A DNA stretch of 64,000 nucleotides from UBA12077 sp963665525 (GCA_963665525.1 OY762280.1:3596001-3660000), one strand, 5' to 3'; shown: positions 1 to 9,467, numbered from the stretch's first letter. Translations and numbers: made by a program. Notes: generated by a model not told the origin, from the letters alone.

Positions 1-72
1 GGTAAAATGATTATTTAAGCTGCTAAATTAATATTTAATTTTAAATGTAAAAATCAGAAGTTTCAGCTTCAG

Positions 73-1155
73 CTACCAACTTACTCCCAATAAAATCTGA
101 AAACTATCCGCAACTTCTGCATGAGCCTTCAAGGTAACCCCAAATAGAAAACGATCGGTAAATTTATACGTTAAACTATATCGTTGATAAAAGTCGGCTG
201 GCTTGTAAGGAGCATAAAGGTATGTTCCCCAATACTGTGAAAAATCAAATTTGCCAAATAATAAATGATGACCTATTAATCCTGATATCTTTTGATGATC
301 TTTATTCAGTCCTTGTCTTGAAATTTCTTCTTTAGCTCCTCCATCATTTAAATATTCTAATCCAATACTAAAACCATTAACAACACTTACGGTTCTTCCT
401 ACTACTCCATATAAGCCAAATACATAAGTCGTTTCTTCGGGATTATATTCATCTGCTTTAATTTTTTTAATTAATCCAAAAGTATAGGCATTTATAAATA
501 GCTCTGGCTCAAATTCTTGTTTTGTTCTTTCTGGGAAATGTACCATTTGTCTTGGAAAATAATTTAATCCCAATCCAAAAGTTGGAAAATTCATTCCGTA
601 ATTAGGTTGCTTTATACCACCGTTAGAAATATGATTGTATTTAGCAAAAGCAATGATGTTAAATTGATCATTAATCTTGAAATAAGTATTTAAATCGATA
701 TGTACAATGAAACTTACAGGAGTAGAAAAAAATGTATTCTCTGGATTTGTGGTTAAATGATACACTTTATCAAGATAACTAATGCCCACACCCATTCTTG
801 TTGATAACAAAATCCTTTTAGAACGCAAAAAGAATGGTTCTGCAAAACCTAGCAAACTATACGAACTGCCAACAACACTAGGATTATCAAAATTAATATA
901 AAGAAGTGAAATACCTGCTTTTGAATAACAGTTACATTGCTGCCAGTTCTTTTCTTTAAGCATTAACCAGGCGTATTCCAATTCTACCCCAAAAGGATTG
1001 GTGTGTGTTAAATGTTCAACCTTGCTTGAATGAGGTAAAATAAATCCATATTGGGGTTTTATCGCAAGACTTATCGGATTCCCACTATCATCTTGACCAT
1101 TAACTATTCCCAAATTAATTATAAACAGAATAACTAGAAATCCTTTTCGGATCAT
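73..1155 (-). CDS. PagL-like acyloxyacyl hydrolase (lipid A 3-O-deacylase family)
   Basis: The 360-residue product begins with a signal peptide (residues 1 to about 20, ending near NGQ) and is otherwise beta-strand rich, as expected of an outer-membrane barrel. The segment NHISNGGIKQPNYGMN (residues 174-189) matches the PagL active-site region, in which a His-x-Ser pair removes the 3-O acyl chain of lipid A; here the pair would be His175 and Ser177. The protein is much longer than PagL itself (about 150-170 residues), as is usual for Bacteroidota homologues, which carry extra strands on the C-terminal side. It is transcribed away from the hybrid kinase at 1522 and looks monocistronic. Family assignment is fairly secure; activity on lipid A is inferred from the motif only. 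Confidence 0.75.
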   Translation of the reverse strand: MIRKGFLVILFIINLGIVNGQDDSGNPISLAIKPQYGFILPHSSKVEHLTHTNPFGVELEYAWLMLKEKNWQQCNCYSKAGISLLYINFDNPSVVGSSYSLLGFAEPFFLRSKRILLSTRMGVGISYLDKVYHLTTNPENTFFSTPVSFIVHIDLNTYFKINDQFNIIAFAKYNHISNGGIKQPNYGMNFPTFGLGLNYFPRQMVHFPERTKQEFEPELFINAYTFGLIKKIKADEYNPEETTYVFGLYGVVGRTVSVVNGFSIGLEYLNDGGAKEEISRQGLNKDHQKISGLIGHHLLFGKFDFSQYWGTYLYAPYKPADFYQRYSLTYKFTDRFLFGVTLKAHAEVADSFQILLGVSW

Positions 1156-1521
1156 GTAATTTTATTTAATTTTCATAAAATCTAATTCAGATAGACCCTT
1201 TTATATAAAACAACTCATTCTGTTTTAAGTTCATTAGTCAATCTTTAAACACCTTAATGCAAATTAGCTATTTTATGTCACATTCAAAAAAGTATATCTC
1301 AGCTAACAAATGCTTTAACTCATATACTTAAAGACTTACTCGTTGCGTGTTGATTATCTGCATATTATGGTTAAGTATCAAGAGTTATTAACAATTAAGC
1401 AAAAAAAATTTGACTAAAATCTTGAAAAAAAGGTTACAAACCCTTTAACCGTAATTTTATACTTTCATAAATTTTGCTTTATTTGCATCTTTACTTTAAG
1501 GATAGCATGAGGAAGAATTAA
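1156..1521. other. Divergent intergenic region between the PagL-like gene and a hybrid kinase
   Basis: These 366 bases separate two divergent genes. I found no ORF with a plausible product, no RNA gene and no strong hairpin. The right end (1472-1486) holds a promoter-like motif for the kinase. No good TAnnTTTG box was seen for the minus-strand gene. Confidence 0.5.
1472..1486 (+). promoter_or_regulatory. Promoter-like TTTTGC / ATTTGC motif upstream of the kinase at 1522
   Basis: TTTTGC (1472-1477) is followed after TTT by ATTTGC (1481-1486), 36 bases before the start codon. Almost the same string recurs upstream of speA (6167-6181). The second half resembles the Bacteroidota -7 box TAnnTTTG with one mismatch. 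Confidence 0.4.
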
Positions 1522-4500
1522 ATGGAATTTGAAAGAAGGTTAAAAAACAAAACGATACTCACAGTCATGATGGTGCTATTTATTTTATGTGCCATCTACT
1601 TTATGTTGGGAATGAAAAATCAGAAAAAATACTCTGATTGGCAAATCCAGAAAGAAAATGCTTTAGTAAATCTTAAGATTAAAAACCTTTTTCAAACCAC
1701 AAATCAGCTCTATAGAGATAAAATACAGTTCTTTGTGAATAACCCTGAAATAAAAAAAGATTTTTATACTCAATCAGCTGATAATTTATATCGACGAATA
1801 TTTCCTCTTTATACTATTCTTAAATCGGAAGATCCTTATCATTTTGAGATTAACTTTTACACTGCCGACAATCGGTCTTTATTAAACATGGAAACAGGTG
1901 CTGGTAGTATTCACTCATCGCTCGACAAAAATTCTATTGCCTATAAGGTAAATCAAGAAAAGAGAAAAAAAACAGGCTTCGAAATTGATAAGTCATTATT
2001 GTATTACAAAGTAGTTGAACCTGTTATTTACAAGGGGGAATACATTGGATGTGTTGAATTTGCAATTCGTGAAAACGAGGTTATCGATCATATTACTTCA
2101 AGTTTTAATATTTCAGCCGCCAGCTTATTCAACACCGAAAATATTCATGAAAACATCTCTAGTAAGCTTAAATCATCTTATTTGATAAACAATATTCTTA
2201 TTCATTCTATTTCTAATGAAGGTATTTATAAAGAAATAGCTAAAAGTGATCATTTAACATCCGGGAAATTTAAGTTTAATAACAAATACTACTATCTGAA
2301 TATATTAAGTGTTGAAAGTAATTTAAAAAAGGAAGGACTAGAAGGAATTATTTATGTGCGTGATATTACTAACTTACAAAATCAATTTCAAGCTACAATT
2401 TATAAATCATTGTTAATTATATTCCTGATTTTTTTCTCTACTTATTTAATACTGCACTTTTCATTTAATACCATCATCCATAAAATCTTTAATTTACAGG
2501 ATTCATTAGATGAAAGGCTTGCACAAAAAACCAAAGAGATTGTAAATGCCAATGCAGAATTAAATCAGATATTTAATACTACTGGGAATAGTATGCGGCT
2601 TATCGATACCGACTATAATATTATTCGTGTAAATAGAGCATTCACCAGTATGTCAGGTATTAGTAAAGAAGATGCAGAAGGAAAAAAATGCTTTAACATT
2701 TTTCCGGGTCCTTATTGTCACACTGCCGAATGTCCATTGAATAGAATAAAAGAAGGCGAAGAAAGAGTTGAACAAGATATCAAGAAGAAAAATAAACAAG
2801 ACAAAATTATTCCGGGAATCTTAACTGCTGTTTCTTTTAAAGGTCAGAATGGAGAAATTTTGGGAATCATTGAAGATTTTAAGGATATTTCAAAACGTGT
2901 TGAAGCAGAAAATGCTAAACTAAAAGCTGAGCAGCGCTTTTCTATTTTTATGGATAATCTACCGCTGGGAGTATTTATTAAAGATGAAAATCTTAAGTCT
3001 GTGTATATAAACAAGTATATGGATTGGATATATCCTATTGAAGAGTGTCAGAACAAAACACCACAAGAAATCTTTCCTGCAGAATATGCTAAACGTGTAC
3101 TTGAAGAAGATAAGCGAGTGTTAAATGGCGAAGTTTTAGTCGTTGAAGACAACCTTCCAAATCAATTAGGCGAGCTTAGGTACTATCAAACGCATAAATT
3201 CAGATTTAGAGGCGATCATAATAAATGGCAAATTGGAGGTGTTTCCATTGATATTACTAAACGTAAAAAAGCAGAACATAAGCTTAGGATATTATCTAAT
3301 GCTATTCAGCACTCTCCAGCTTGTGTTATTATAACTGATTTGGAAGGTAAAATAGAAATTGTTAATCCAAGTTTTACTCAAATTACAGGGTATTCTTCAG
3401 ATGATATTGTAGGAAAAGATATAAGTATTCTTCATTCGAACTCAAACTCCAGCAAGAAATTTAACGATATTATCTCCACTTTAATTCAAGGGCAAGATTG
3501 GCAAGGAGAATTTCATAATAAAAAGAAAAATGGAGAAAATTATTGGGAATTAGCATCTATTTCTCCTGTCCTGAATGATAAACAAGAAATTACTCATTTT
3601 GTAGTGATCTCTGAAAATATCACTTCAAGAAAAAGAAACGAAAAAGAGCTTATCGATGCAAAAGAAAAAGCAGAAGAATCTAATCGATTAAAAACAGCTT
3701 TCCTTGCTAATTTATCGCATGAGATAAGAACTCCCATGAATGCTATCATTGGCTTTTCAAGTTTACTTATGGATGAAGATATATCTTATGAAGAGAAAGT
3801 TAAGTTAAACAAACTCATCAATGCAAATAGTCTTAACCTGCTTAAACTTATTGATGATGTTATAGATATATCAAAAATACAATCAGGAGATATCGAATTA
3901 AATAAAACAAAATGTTATTTAAATAAACTCCTTCTTGATCTTTATGTTTCCTTTAGTGTTCAAATTGAAAATGATAACAGTAAGCAAATTCATCTTTCAA
4001 TGAATAAAGGCTCAAGAGATAACGACTTTTCATTAATCAGCGATCCTATTCGAATTAGACAAATTTTACACAACCTGATTGAAAATGCTGTAAAATTTAC
4101 TACAAAAGGCTTCGTTGAATTTGGCTATACCATCATAGAAGAGGAAAATAAAATTCAGTTTTATGTTATCGACTCAGGAATAGGTATCTCTAATGAAAAA
4201 TTTGATCTTATTTATGACTTGTTCCGTCAAGCAGATGAATCTTTTACACGCGAATATGGAGGTACAGGAATAGGCTTAACAATTGCAAAAAGTATTGTTG
4301 ATCATCTGGGTGGTGAAATCTGGATTCAATCAACACCAAATCAGGGCACAAATATTTACTTCACTTTACCATTTGAAAGTTCCGAGTCGAAATTTGTATC
4401 GGCAGAACATGATTTAACCTTAAATCAGTTTGACTGGAAAAATAAAGTTGTTGTTGTTGCTGATGATATTGACATTAACTATAAATTAATTGAAGAAATT

Positions 4501-4806
4501 CTTATACCTACTAAAGCAAAGATTATTTGGGCTAAAGATGGAAATGAAGCTGTTGAAATTTGTTTAAACAATGATGATATTGATTTGGTTTTAATGGATA
4601 TCAATATGCCGGGAATGGATGGTTTTGAAGCAACACAAAAAATAAAAGCACATAAACAGAAAGTAAAAATTATTGGTCAAACAGCATATCCTGAAGATGA
4701 TGATGAAGAAAGATATTTAAATGCAGGATTTGATAATTACATTGTAAAACCAATAAAAATAGATACTTTACTTTCAGTTATAAATAATATTTTTTCACAA
4801 AATTAA
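1522..4806 (+). CDS. Hybrid sensor histidine kinase/response regulator with extracytoplasmic sensor and three PAS domains
   Basis: A 1094-residue membrane sensor. Order: transmembrane helix (about 12-30), periplasmic domain of roughly 250 residues that resembles a double Cache domain (FEINFYTADNRSLL near 110-122 is typical), second transmembrane helix (about 293-316), three PAS domains (about 345-460, 470-580, 588-705), HisKA with the phosphorylatable His733 in LSHEIRTPMNAIIG, HATPase (N box ENAVKFT, G box DSGIGI, GGTGIGL), and a C-terminal receiver whose phospho-acceptor is Asp1026 in LMDINMPGMDG. The first PAS has a Cys-rich stretch (KKCFNIFPGPYCHTAECP, four Cys), which might bind a metal or be redox-sensitive. 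No HPt or DNA-binding output is fused, so a separate partner is needed. Architecture is secure; the ligand is unknown. Confidence 0.93.
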   Translation: MEFERRLKNKTILTVMMVLFILCAIYFMLGMKNQKKYSDWQIQKENALVNLKIKNLFQTTNQLYRDKIQFFVNNPEIKKDFYTQSADNLYRRIFPLYTILKSEDPYHFEINFYTADNRSLLNMETGAGSIHSSLDKNSIAYKVNQEKRKKTGFEIDKSLLYYKVVEPVIYKGEYIGCVEFAIRENEVIDHITSSFNISAASLFNTENIHENISSKLKSSYLINNILIHSISNEGIYKEIAKSDHLTSGKFKFNNKYYYLNILSVESNLKKEGLEGIIYVRDITNLQNQFQATIYKSLLIIFLIFFSTYLILHFSFNTIIHKIFNLQDSLDERLAQKTKEIVNANAELNQIFNTTGNSMRLIDTDYNIIRVNRAFTSMSGISKEDAEGKKCFNIFPGPYCHTAECPLNRIKEGEERVEQDIKKKNKQDKIIPGILTAVSFKGQNGEILGIIEDFKDISKRVEAENAKLKAEQRFSIFMDNLPLGVFIKDENLKSVYINKYMDWIYPIEECQNKTPQEIFPAEYAKRVLEEDKRVLNGEVLVVEDNLPNQLGELRYYQTHKFRFRGDHNKWQIGGVSIDITKRKKAEHKLRILSNAIQHSPACVIITDLEGKIEIVNPSFTQITGYSSDDIVGKDISILHSNSNSSKKFNDIISTLIQGQDWQGEFHNKKKNGENYWELASISPVLNDKQEITHFVVISENITSRKRNEKELIDAKEKAEESNRLKTAFLANLSHEIRTPMNAIIGFSSLLMDEDISYEEKVKLNKLINANSLNLLKLIDDVIDISKIQSGDIELNKTKCYLNKLLLDLYVSFSVQIENDNSKQIHLSMNKGSRDNDFSLISDPIRIRQILHNLIENAVKFTTKGFVEFGYTIIEEENKIQFYVIDSGIGISNEKFDLIYDLFRQADESFTREYGGTGIGLTIAKSIVDHLGGEIWIQSTPNQGTNIYFTLPFESSESKFVSAEHDLTLNQFDWKNKVVVVADDIDINYKLIEEILIPTKAKIIWAKDGNEAVEICLNNDDIDLVLMDINMPGMDGFEATQKIKAHKQKVKIIGQTAYPEDDDEERYLNAGFDNYIVKPIKIDTLLSVINNIFSQN

Positions 4807-4931
4807 ACTGTGATAATAACGTTATTTAATAAAATTCTCTATTAAGCTGTAATTTAATGTATTAAATTTTTATTACATTTGTTCAGATGTAGTTACTTTT
4901 ATTTAAATGAACCGCTAATAAAAACAAGATC

Positions 4932-6062
4932 ATGATCGCAACCTACATTCAGGAATTACTTGCTACAAATAACAGGGTAATAGTGCCTAACTATGGAGCA
5001 TTTTTGGTTAGGGCTACTTCAAAAAGCAAGGACGCGAATACTTTAGAAGAAAAACTAAAAGATATTTATTTCAGCCCCTTTCTTAAGTTTAATGATGAAC
5101 TTCTTGAAAAATATGTTATCAAGAAAGAAGGGGTAAGCAAAGAGCAAGCAGCTCAAAAAATAACAGAGTTTATCGATGCGGTTAAAAAAGAACTTGAACA
5201 GGAAAAACCTTATGTAATTAAAGGTTTTGGCGAATTTGTTGCAGATAAACAAGGAAAAGTTCAGTTTAATACCGTTACAAAAGAAATTACTGAAACAAAA
5301 CCTGCTGAAGCTAAAGAAGAAAAGAAACCTGCAACAAAAACAACAAGTACTAAAAAAGCAACTACAACTAAAAAAGCAGCTGAGAAAAAAGAGGAAGAAA
5401 AACCTAAAGCTGCTCCGGTAAAGGAAGAAAAGAAAGAAATCGTATTAGAAGAGTTTAAAGACGAGAAAAAAGAAACTGCTGCCCCTAAAACCACTACTCC
5501 AACTAAACCAATTTACAGTTATAAAAGAGAAAAGAAACCTGTGAATAAAGGTTTAGTATGGGCAATTGCTATTGGAGTACCTGTAGCTGCTGTCTTTGTA
5601 TGGGCATTATTAAATTTCTCTACTATTAAAAAAGTTCTTCATAAAGATAAAGCCAAAACAGAACAAGTTGCTAAAAAGAAAAAAACTACTACAACTAAAA
5701 AAACAGCAACTAAACCGGCGACTAAGCAAACAAAAGAACCTGCAGAAACAACAAAAACAGCAACGAAACAACCAACAGCTAAGGCTGAACCTAAAGCCCG
5801 TCCGGCAGGCGGGGAAGTTAAAAAGCCTGTTGTTCCTCAAAAGAAATATTACATCATTGCCGGAAGTTTTAAAAATGAAAAATATGCTAATGCATTTTTA
5901 AATAAATTAAAAGCGGAAGGATATAATGCAGAAAAACTGGAACAAAGAAATGGAATGCACGCAGTAAGCTACAATTCATTTGCTGATAAGAAAAAAGCCA
6001 TAGCAGAATACAAATTCCTTGCACAAGAAAAAGGATTACAAGCTTGGATTTTATATTATTAA
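4932..6062 (+). CDS. HU-domain/SPOR-domain membrane protein
   Basis: 376 residues. The N-terminus (1 to about 120) resembles the bacterial HU-CCDC81 type: MIATYIQELLATNNRVIVPN, then YGAF and later VIKGFGEF, the repeat-like signature of an HU/IHF-fold domain. A long Lys/Ala/Thr/Glu/Pro-rich linker follows (about 120-205), then one transmembrane helix (about 207-229), a second low-complexity Lys/Thr linker, and a C-terminal SPOR domain (about 305-376, YYIIAGSFKNEKYANAFLNK). SPOR domains bind denuded septal peptidoglycan. The topology puts the HU-like domain in the cytoplasm and SPOR in the periplasm, so the protein could link nucleoid or polymerised HU-like domains to the division septum; that role is inference. 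A good terminator follows, and the gene appears to stand alone. Confidence 0.88.
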   Translation: MIATYIQELLATNNRVIVPNYGAFLVRATSKSKDANTLEEKLKDIYFSPFLKFNDELLEKYVIKKEGVSKEQAAQKITEFIDAVKKELEQEKPYVIKGFGEFVADKQGKVQFNTVTKEITETKPAEAKEEKKPATKTTSTKKATTTKKAAEKKEEEKPKAAPVKEEKKEIVLEEFKDEKKETAAPKTTTPTKPIYSYKREKKPVNKGLVWAIAIGVPVAAVFVWALLNFSTIKKVLHKDKAKTEQVAKKKKTTTTKKTATKPATKQTKEPAETTKTATKQPTAKAEPKARPAGGEVKKPVVPQKKYYIIAGSFKNEKYANAFLNKLKAEGYNAEKLEQRNGMHAVSYNSFADKKKAIAEYKFLAQEKGLQAWILYY

Positions 6063-6083
6063 ACCAAAATTTAATATATGCTG

Positions 6084-6110
6084 AAAGCCACATGTCATGT
6101 GGCTTTTTTT
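6084..6110 (+). terminator. Rho-independent terminator after the HU/SPOR gene
   Basis: AAGCCACAT pairs with ATGTGGCTT around a three-base loop and is followed by a run of seven T, 22 bases after the stop codon at 6062. Confidence 0.85.
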
Positions 6111-6166
6111 ATACTTGTCAAAAAAAAATCAATTTGTAAAAACAAAATCAACTCTACATATTCAAT

Positions 6167-6181
6167 TTTTGCTTAATTTGC
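6167..6181 (+). promoter_or_regulatory. Promoter-like TTTTGC / ATTTGC motif upstream of speA
   Basis: TTTTGC (6167-6172) then TTA and ATTTGC (6176-6181), 29 bases before the speA start. Over 24 bases it differs from the motif at 1472 at three positions only, and the distance to the start codon is similar, which argues for a shared promoter type. Confidence 0.4.
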
Positions 6182-6210
6182 ATTTTTAATCAACCTTTAT
6201 CTTTATATGA

Positions 6211-7602
6211 ATGAAAATTAAGTATCTTGATTTAATTGAGCAAACTTTTGACTTTCCACAACAAGAGTTTGAACTAGATGGTGATAATTTACTATTTCAC
6301 AAAATTCCATTAATGGATATGATTCAAAAATACGGAACACCATTAAAATTTACTTATTTACCACAAATTTCGAATCAAATACAAAAAACGAAGTCATGGT
6401 TTAAGAGTGCCATGAAAAAGGTAAATTATAAAAGTAAATACCATTACTGCTATTGTACAAAAAGTTCACATTTTAGGCATATTTTACATGAAGCACTTAA
6501 AAATGATATTCATATTGAAACCTCATCTGCTTACGATATAAATATTGTTGAACAACTTTATAAAGAAAAGAAAATTACCAAATCAAGCTATATTATTTGT
6601 AATGGTTTTAAACGGGACCAATATATTGAAAACATTGCCCGTTTAATAAATAATGGTTTTGAAAATACAATTCCGGTTATTGATAATTATAAAGAACTCG
6701 ATCGGCTAGAAGAATTAATCGACGTTCCATTTGAAGTAGGAATCAGAATTGCTTCAGAAGAAGAACCAAAATTTGAATTTTATACTTCACGTTTAGGAAT
6801 TGGATATAAGAACATTGTTAATTTTTATCTTAAACAAATTAAAGAAAATCCTAACATTAAACTCAAAATGTTGCATTTTTTTATTAATACAGGTATTAAA
6901 GATAATGCATACTACTGGAGTGAATTAGTAAAGTGTTTAAATGTTTATGGTGAACTTAAAAAGGTTTGTCCTGAACTGGATTCCTTAAATATTGGAGGAG
7001 GATTTCCAATTAAAAACTCACTCTCGTTTGATTACGATTATGAGTATATGGCCGATGAAATCATTTTACAAATAAAAACTTATTGCGAGGCCAATAATTT
7101 AAAAGAACCTCATATATTTACTGAGTTTGGTTCTTTTACTGTTGGCGAAAGCGGAGGTATTATTTATTCTGTTCTAGGTCAGAAAAAACAAAACGACCGG
7201 GAAGCATGGAATATGATCGACAGCTCATTTATGACAACATTACCTGATAGTTGGGCTATTAATAAGCGATTCATCATGTTACCAATAAACAGGTGGAACA
7301 GTACTTATGAACGTGTTTTTTTAGGAGGATTAACTTGCGATAGCGACGATTACTATAATTCAGAACAACATAGTAATGCAATCTATTTGCCGAAATTTGA
7401 TCAGAATAATACGCTATATATAGGTTTCTTTAATACCGGTGCTTATCAGGATACTTTAGGAGGTTATGGGGGTTTACAGCATTGTTTAATTCCAGGGCCA
7501 CAGCATATTATCATTGATAAAGATTCTAAAGGTAATTTTACCACTTCTCTTTTTTCAAAAGAGCAGGCTCCTAATGATATGCTTAAAATTTTAGGTTACT
7601 AA
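6211..7602 (+). CDS. speA: Arginine decarboxylase, PLP fold-type III (SpeA-like)
   Basis: 463 residues, shorter than the roughly 630-660 residue E. coli-type biosynthetic enzyme but with its landmarks: the PLP lysine is Lys84 in YCTKSSH, the phosphate-binding glycines are in NIGGGFPI, and the C-terminal part has SSFMTTLPDSWAI, LTCDSDD (the Cys and Asp expected at the substrate site) and FFNTGAYQDTLGG. It should convert arginine to agmatine in the cytoplasm. The next two genes, an agmatinase 13 bases downstream and a DHS-like gene, form an operon with it and support the arginine rather than the diaminopimelate or ornithine assignment. Substrate choice within fold type III is inferred from these motifs and the context. 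Confidence 0.87.
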   Translation: MKIKYLDLIEQTFDFPQQEFELDGDNLLFHKIPLMDMIQKYGTPLKFTYLPQISNQIQKTKSWFKSAMKKVNYKSKYHYCYCTKSSHFRHILHEALKNDIHIETSSAYDINIVEQLYKEKKITKSSYIICNGFKRDQYIENIARLINNGFENTIPVIDNYKELDRLEELIDVPFEVGIRIASEEEPKFEFYTSRLGIGYKNIVNFYLKQIKENPNIKLKMLHFFINTGIKDNAYYWSELVKCLNVYGELKKVCPELDSLNIGGGFPIKNSLSFDYDYEYMADEIILQIKTYCEANNLKEPHIFTEFGSFTVGESGGIIYSVLGQKKQNDREAWNMIDSSFMTTLPDSWAINKRFIMLPINRWNSTYERVFLGGLTCDSDDYYNSEQHSNAIYLPKFDQNNTLYIGFFNTGAYQDTLGGYGGLQHCLIPGPQHIIIDKDSKGNFTTSLFSKEQAPNDMLKILGY

Positions 7603-7615
7603 TCCTGATCATAAT

Positions 7616-8470
7616 ATGAATTACGCTGGAATACCTGATAAATATGCTCAGCTGGAATCATCTAAAATAGTTTTGATTCCTGTTCCTTATGATGGAACAA
7701 GCACATGGATTAAAGGTGCAGATAAAGGTCCAGATGCCTTTCTTGAAGCATCGGAAAACATGGAAATATACGATATTGAAACAGATTCTGAAGTTTACAA
7801 ACAAGGCGTTTTTTTGGCGAATCCTGTAACAGAAAACAAATCTCCAGAAAGGATGGTTGATGCAGTTTATAAAACTGCATCAGAATATATCAAACAAGGA
7901 AAATTTGTAACTCTCTTTGGAGGAGAACATTCGGTAAGTATTGGATCAATACGTGCTTTTCGTGAAAATTTTGAACAGCTTACAGTACTTCAATTCGACG
8001 CTCATGCCGACCTTCGACCTGAATATGAAGAATCTAAATGTAATCATGCCTGTGCTGTTCACGAAGCACAACATACAACCAATCTTATTCAGATTGGGAT
8101 TCGCAGCATGGATACCGTGGAAAAACCTTTCTTAAAAAAGGAAAACTGTTTTTTTGCCAATGAAATTTTTGCTAATCCTGACTGGATGAATCAAGCCCTG
8201 GGGAAAATAACCGAAAATGTTTTTATTACCATTGATTTGGATGTTTTTGATTCGTCGATCATGCCATCAACTGGAACCCCAGAACCCGGAGGATTGAACT
8301 GGTACCAGGTAGTTGATTTTATAAGATTAGTCGTAAAAAATAAGAATGTAGTAGGATTTGATATCATGGAACTCTGTCCGAATAAAATAAATAAAGGACC
8401 TGATTTCCTTGCTGCAAAGCTTTATTATAAAATATTAAGTTACGTGTTTAACAATTCAAAATTAGCTTAG
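7616..8470 (+). CDS. speB: Agmatinase (ureohydrolase family)
   Basis: 284 residues with all binuclear manganese ligands of the arginase/agmatinase family: His105 in GGEHS, Asp128, His130 and Asp132 in DAHADLR, and Asp207/Asp209 in TIDLDVFDSS. The C-terminal GTPEPGG and the FDIMELCP segment are also family hallmarks. It hydrolyses agmatine to putrescine and urea, completing the route begun by the upstream decarboxylase. The next gene begins two bases after its stop codon, so the three genes are very probably cotranscribed. CNHACAVHEA (142-151) fits the agmatinase rather than the arginase pattern. The name agmatinase relies on that and on the neighbour speA. Confidence 0.92.
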   Translation: MNYAGIPDKYAQLESSKIVLIPVPYDGTSTWIKGADKGPDAFLEASENMEIYDIETDSEVYKQGVFLANPVTENKSPERMVDAVYKTASEYIKQGKFVTLFGGEHSVSIGSIRAFRENFEQLTVLQFDAHADLRPEYEESKCNHACAVHEAQHTTNLIQIGIRSMDTVEKPFLKKENCFFANEIFANPDWMNQALGKITENVFITIDLDVFDSSIMPSTGTPEPGGLNWYQVVDFIRLVVKNKNVVGFDIMELCPNKINKGPDFLAAKLYYKILSYVFNNSKLA

Positions 8471-8472
8471 TT

Positions 8473-9447
8473 ATGGAAAGAAATACCATATCAAAATTTA
8501 TTGAAGATCATTTTTTACATTTTAATGCTGCAGCACTTAAAGATGCTGCAATAGGCTATGAAAAACATTTAGCAGAAGGTGGAAAAATGATGATTACTCT
8601 TGCCGGAGCAATGAGTACTGGAGAGCTTGGGAAAAGTTTAGCTGAGATGATTCGTCAGGATAAAGTACAGATCATTTCTTGTACAGGAGCTAATCTTGAA
8701 GAAGATATCATGAATCTTGTAGCACATTCCCACTATAAACGTGTACCAGAATACAGGGATTTATCGCCTAAACAAGAGTGGGAATTATTAGAAAAAGGAT
8801 TGAATCGTGTAACTGATACTTGTATACCTGAAGAAGAAGCTTTCAGACGTTTACAACAACATATCTATGAAATTTGGAAAGAAGCTGACAAAAAAGGGGA
8901 AAGATATTTTCCACATGAATACATGTATAAAATGTTACTTTCAGGAGTATTAGAACAATACTACGAAATTGATCCTAAAAACTCATGGATGTTAGCAGCT
9001 GCAGAAAAGAACTTGCCAATTGTTGTTCCCGGATGGGAAGACAGTACTATGGGTAATATCTTTGCATCATACTGCATTAAAGAACAGTTAAAACCATCAA
9101 CTATGAAATCAGGTATTGAATACATGACTTGGCTAGCCAATTGGTATACCAATAATTCTGATGGAAAAGGAATTGGTTTCTTCCAGATTGGAGGTGGAAT
9201 AGCCGGTGATTTCCCTATTTGTGTAGTCCCAATGTTATACCAGGATTTAGAAAAAGAAGATACTCCTTTCTGGAGTTATTTCTGCCAGATTTCTGATTCA
9301 ACTACAAGTTATGGTTCTTACTCAGGGGCTGTGCCTAATGAAAAAATTACCTGGGGAAAACTGGATATTGACACCCCCAAATTTATTGTTGAATCCGATG
9401 CCACCATTGTTGCACCTTTAATTTTTGCCTGGCTACTTAACTGGTAA
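8473..9447 (+). CDS. Deoxyhypusine-synthase-like protein of the polyamine operon
   Basis: 324 residues, matching the deoxyhypusine synthase (DHS) fold: a Rossmann-like NAD region (AGAMSTGELGKSL, then SCTGANLEEDIMNLVAH) and the catalytic-lysine segment NEKITWGKLD with Lys296, Trp294 and Glu290 equivalent to human Lys329, Trp327 and Glu323. Bacteria lack eIF5A, and plant homospermidine synthase evolved from DHS, so a polyamine aminobutyl transfer, for example to putrescine giving homospermidine, is the obvious guess. However, by my alignment human His288 corresponds to Asp246 (GGGIAGDFPI) and human Asp316 to Tyr283 (SYSGA), so the substrate pocket is remodelled. It lies two bases downstream of speB, and a terminator closes the operon. 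Fold secure; exact reaction unknown to me. Confidence 0.85.
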   Translation: MERNTISKFIEDHFLHFNAAALKDAAIGYEKHLAEGGKMMITLAGAMSTGELGKSLAEMIRQDKVQIISCTGANLEEDIMNLVAHSHYKRVPEYRDLSPKQEWELLEKGLNRVTDTCIPEEEAFRRLQQHIYEIWKEADKKGERYFPHEYMYKMLLSGVLEQYYEIDPKNSWMLAAAEKNLPIVVPGWEDSTMGNIFASYCIKEQLKPSTMKSGIEYMTWLANWYTNNSDGKGIGFFQIGGGIAGDFPICVVPMLYQDLEKEDTPFWSYFCQISDSTTSYGSYSGAVPNEKITWGKLDIDTPKFIVESDATIVAPLIFAWLLNW

Positions 9448-9467
9448 AATAAATCATTAATATATTT

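Noticed and set aside
5227..5901. Several Lys/Gln-rich or Cys/Phe-rich ORFs in alternative frames within the HU/SPOR gene.
   Set aside because: They arise from the low-complexity Lys/Ala/Thr linkers read in other frames, with no independent start context or homology.
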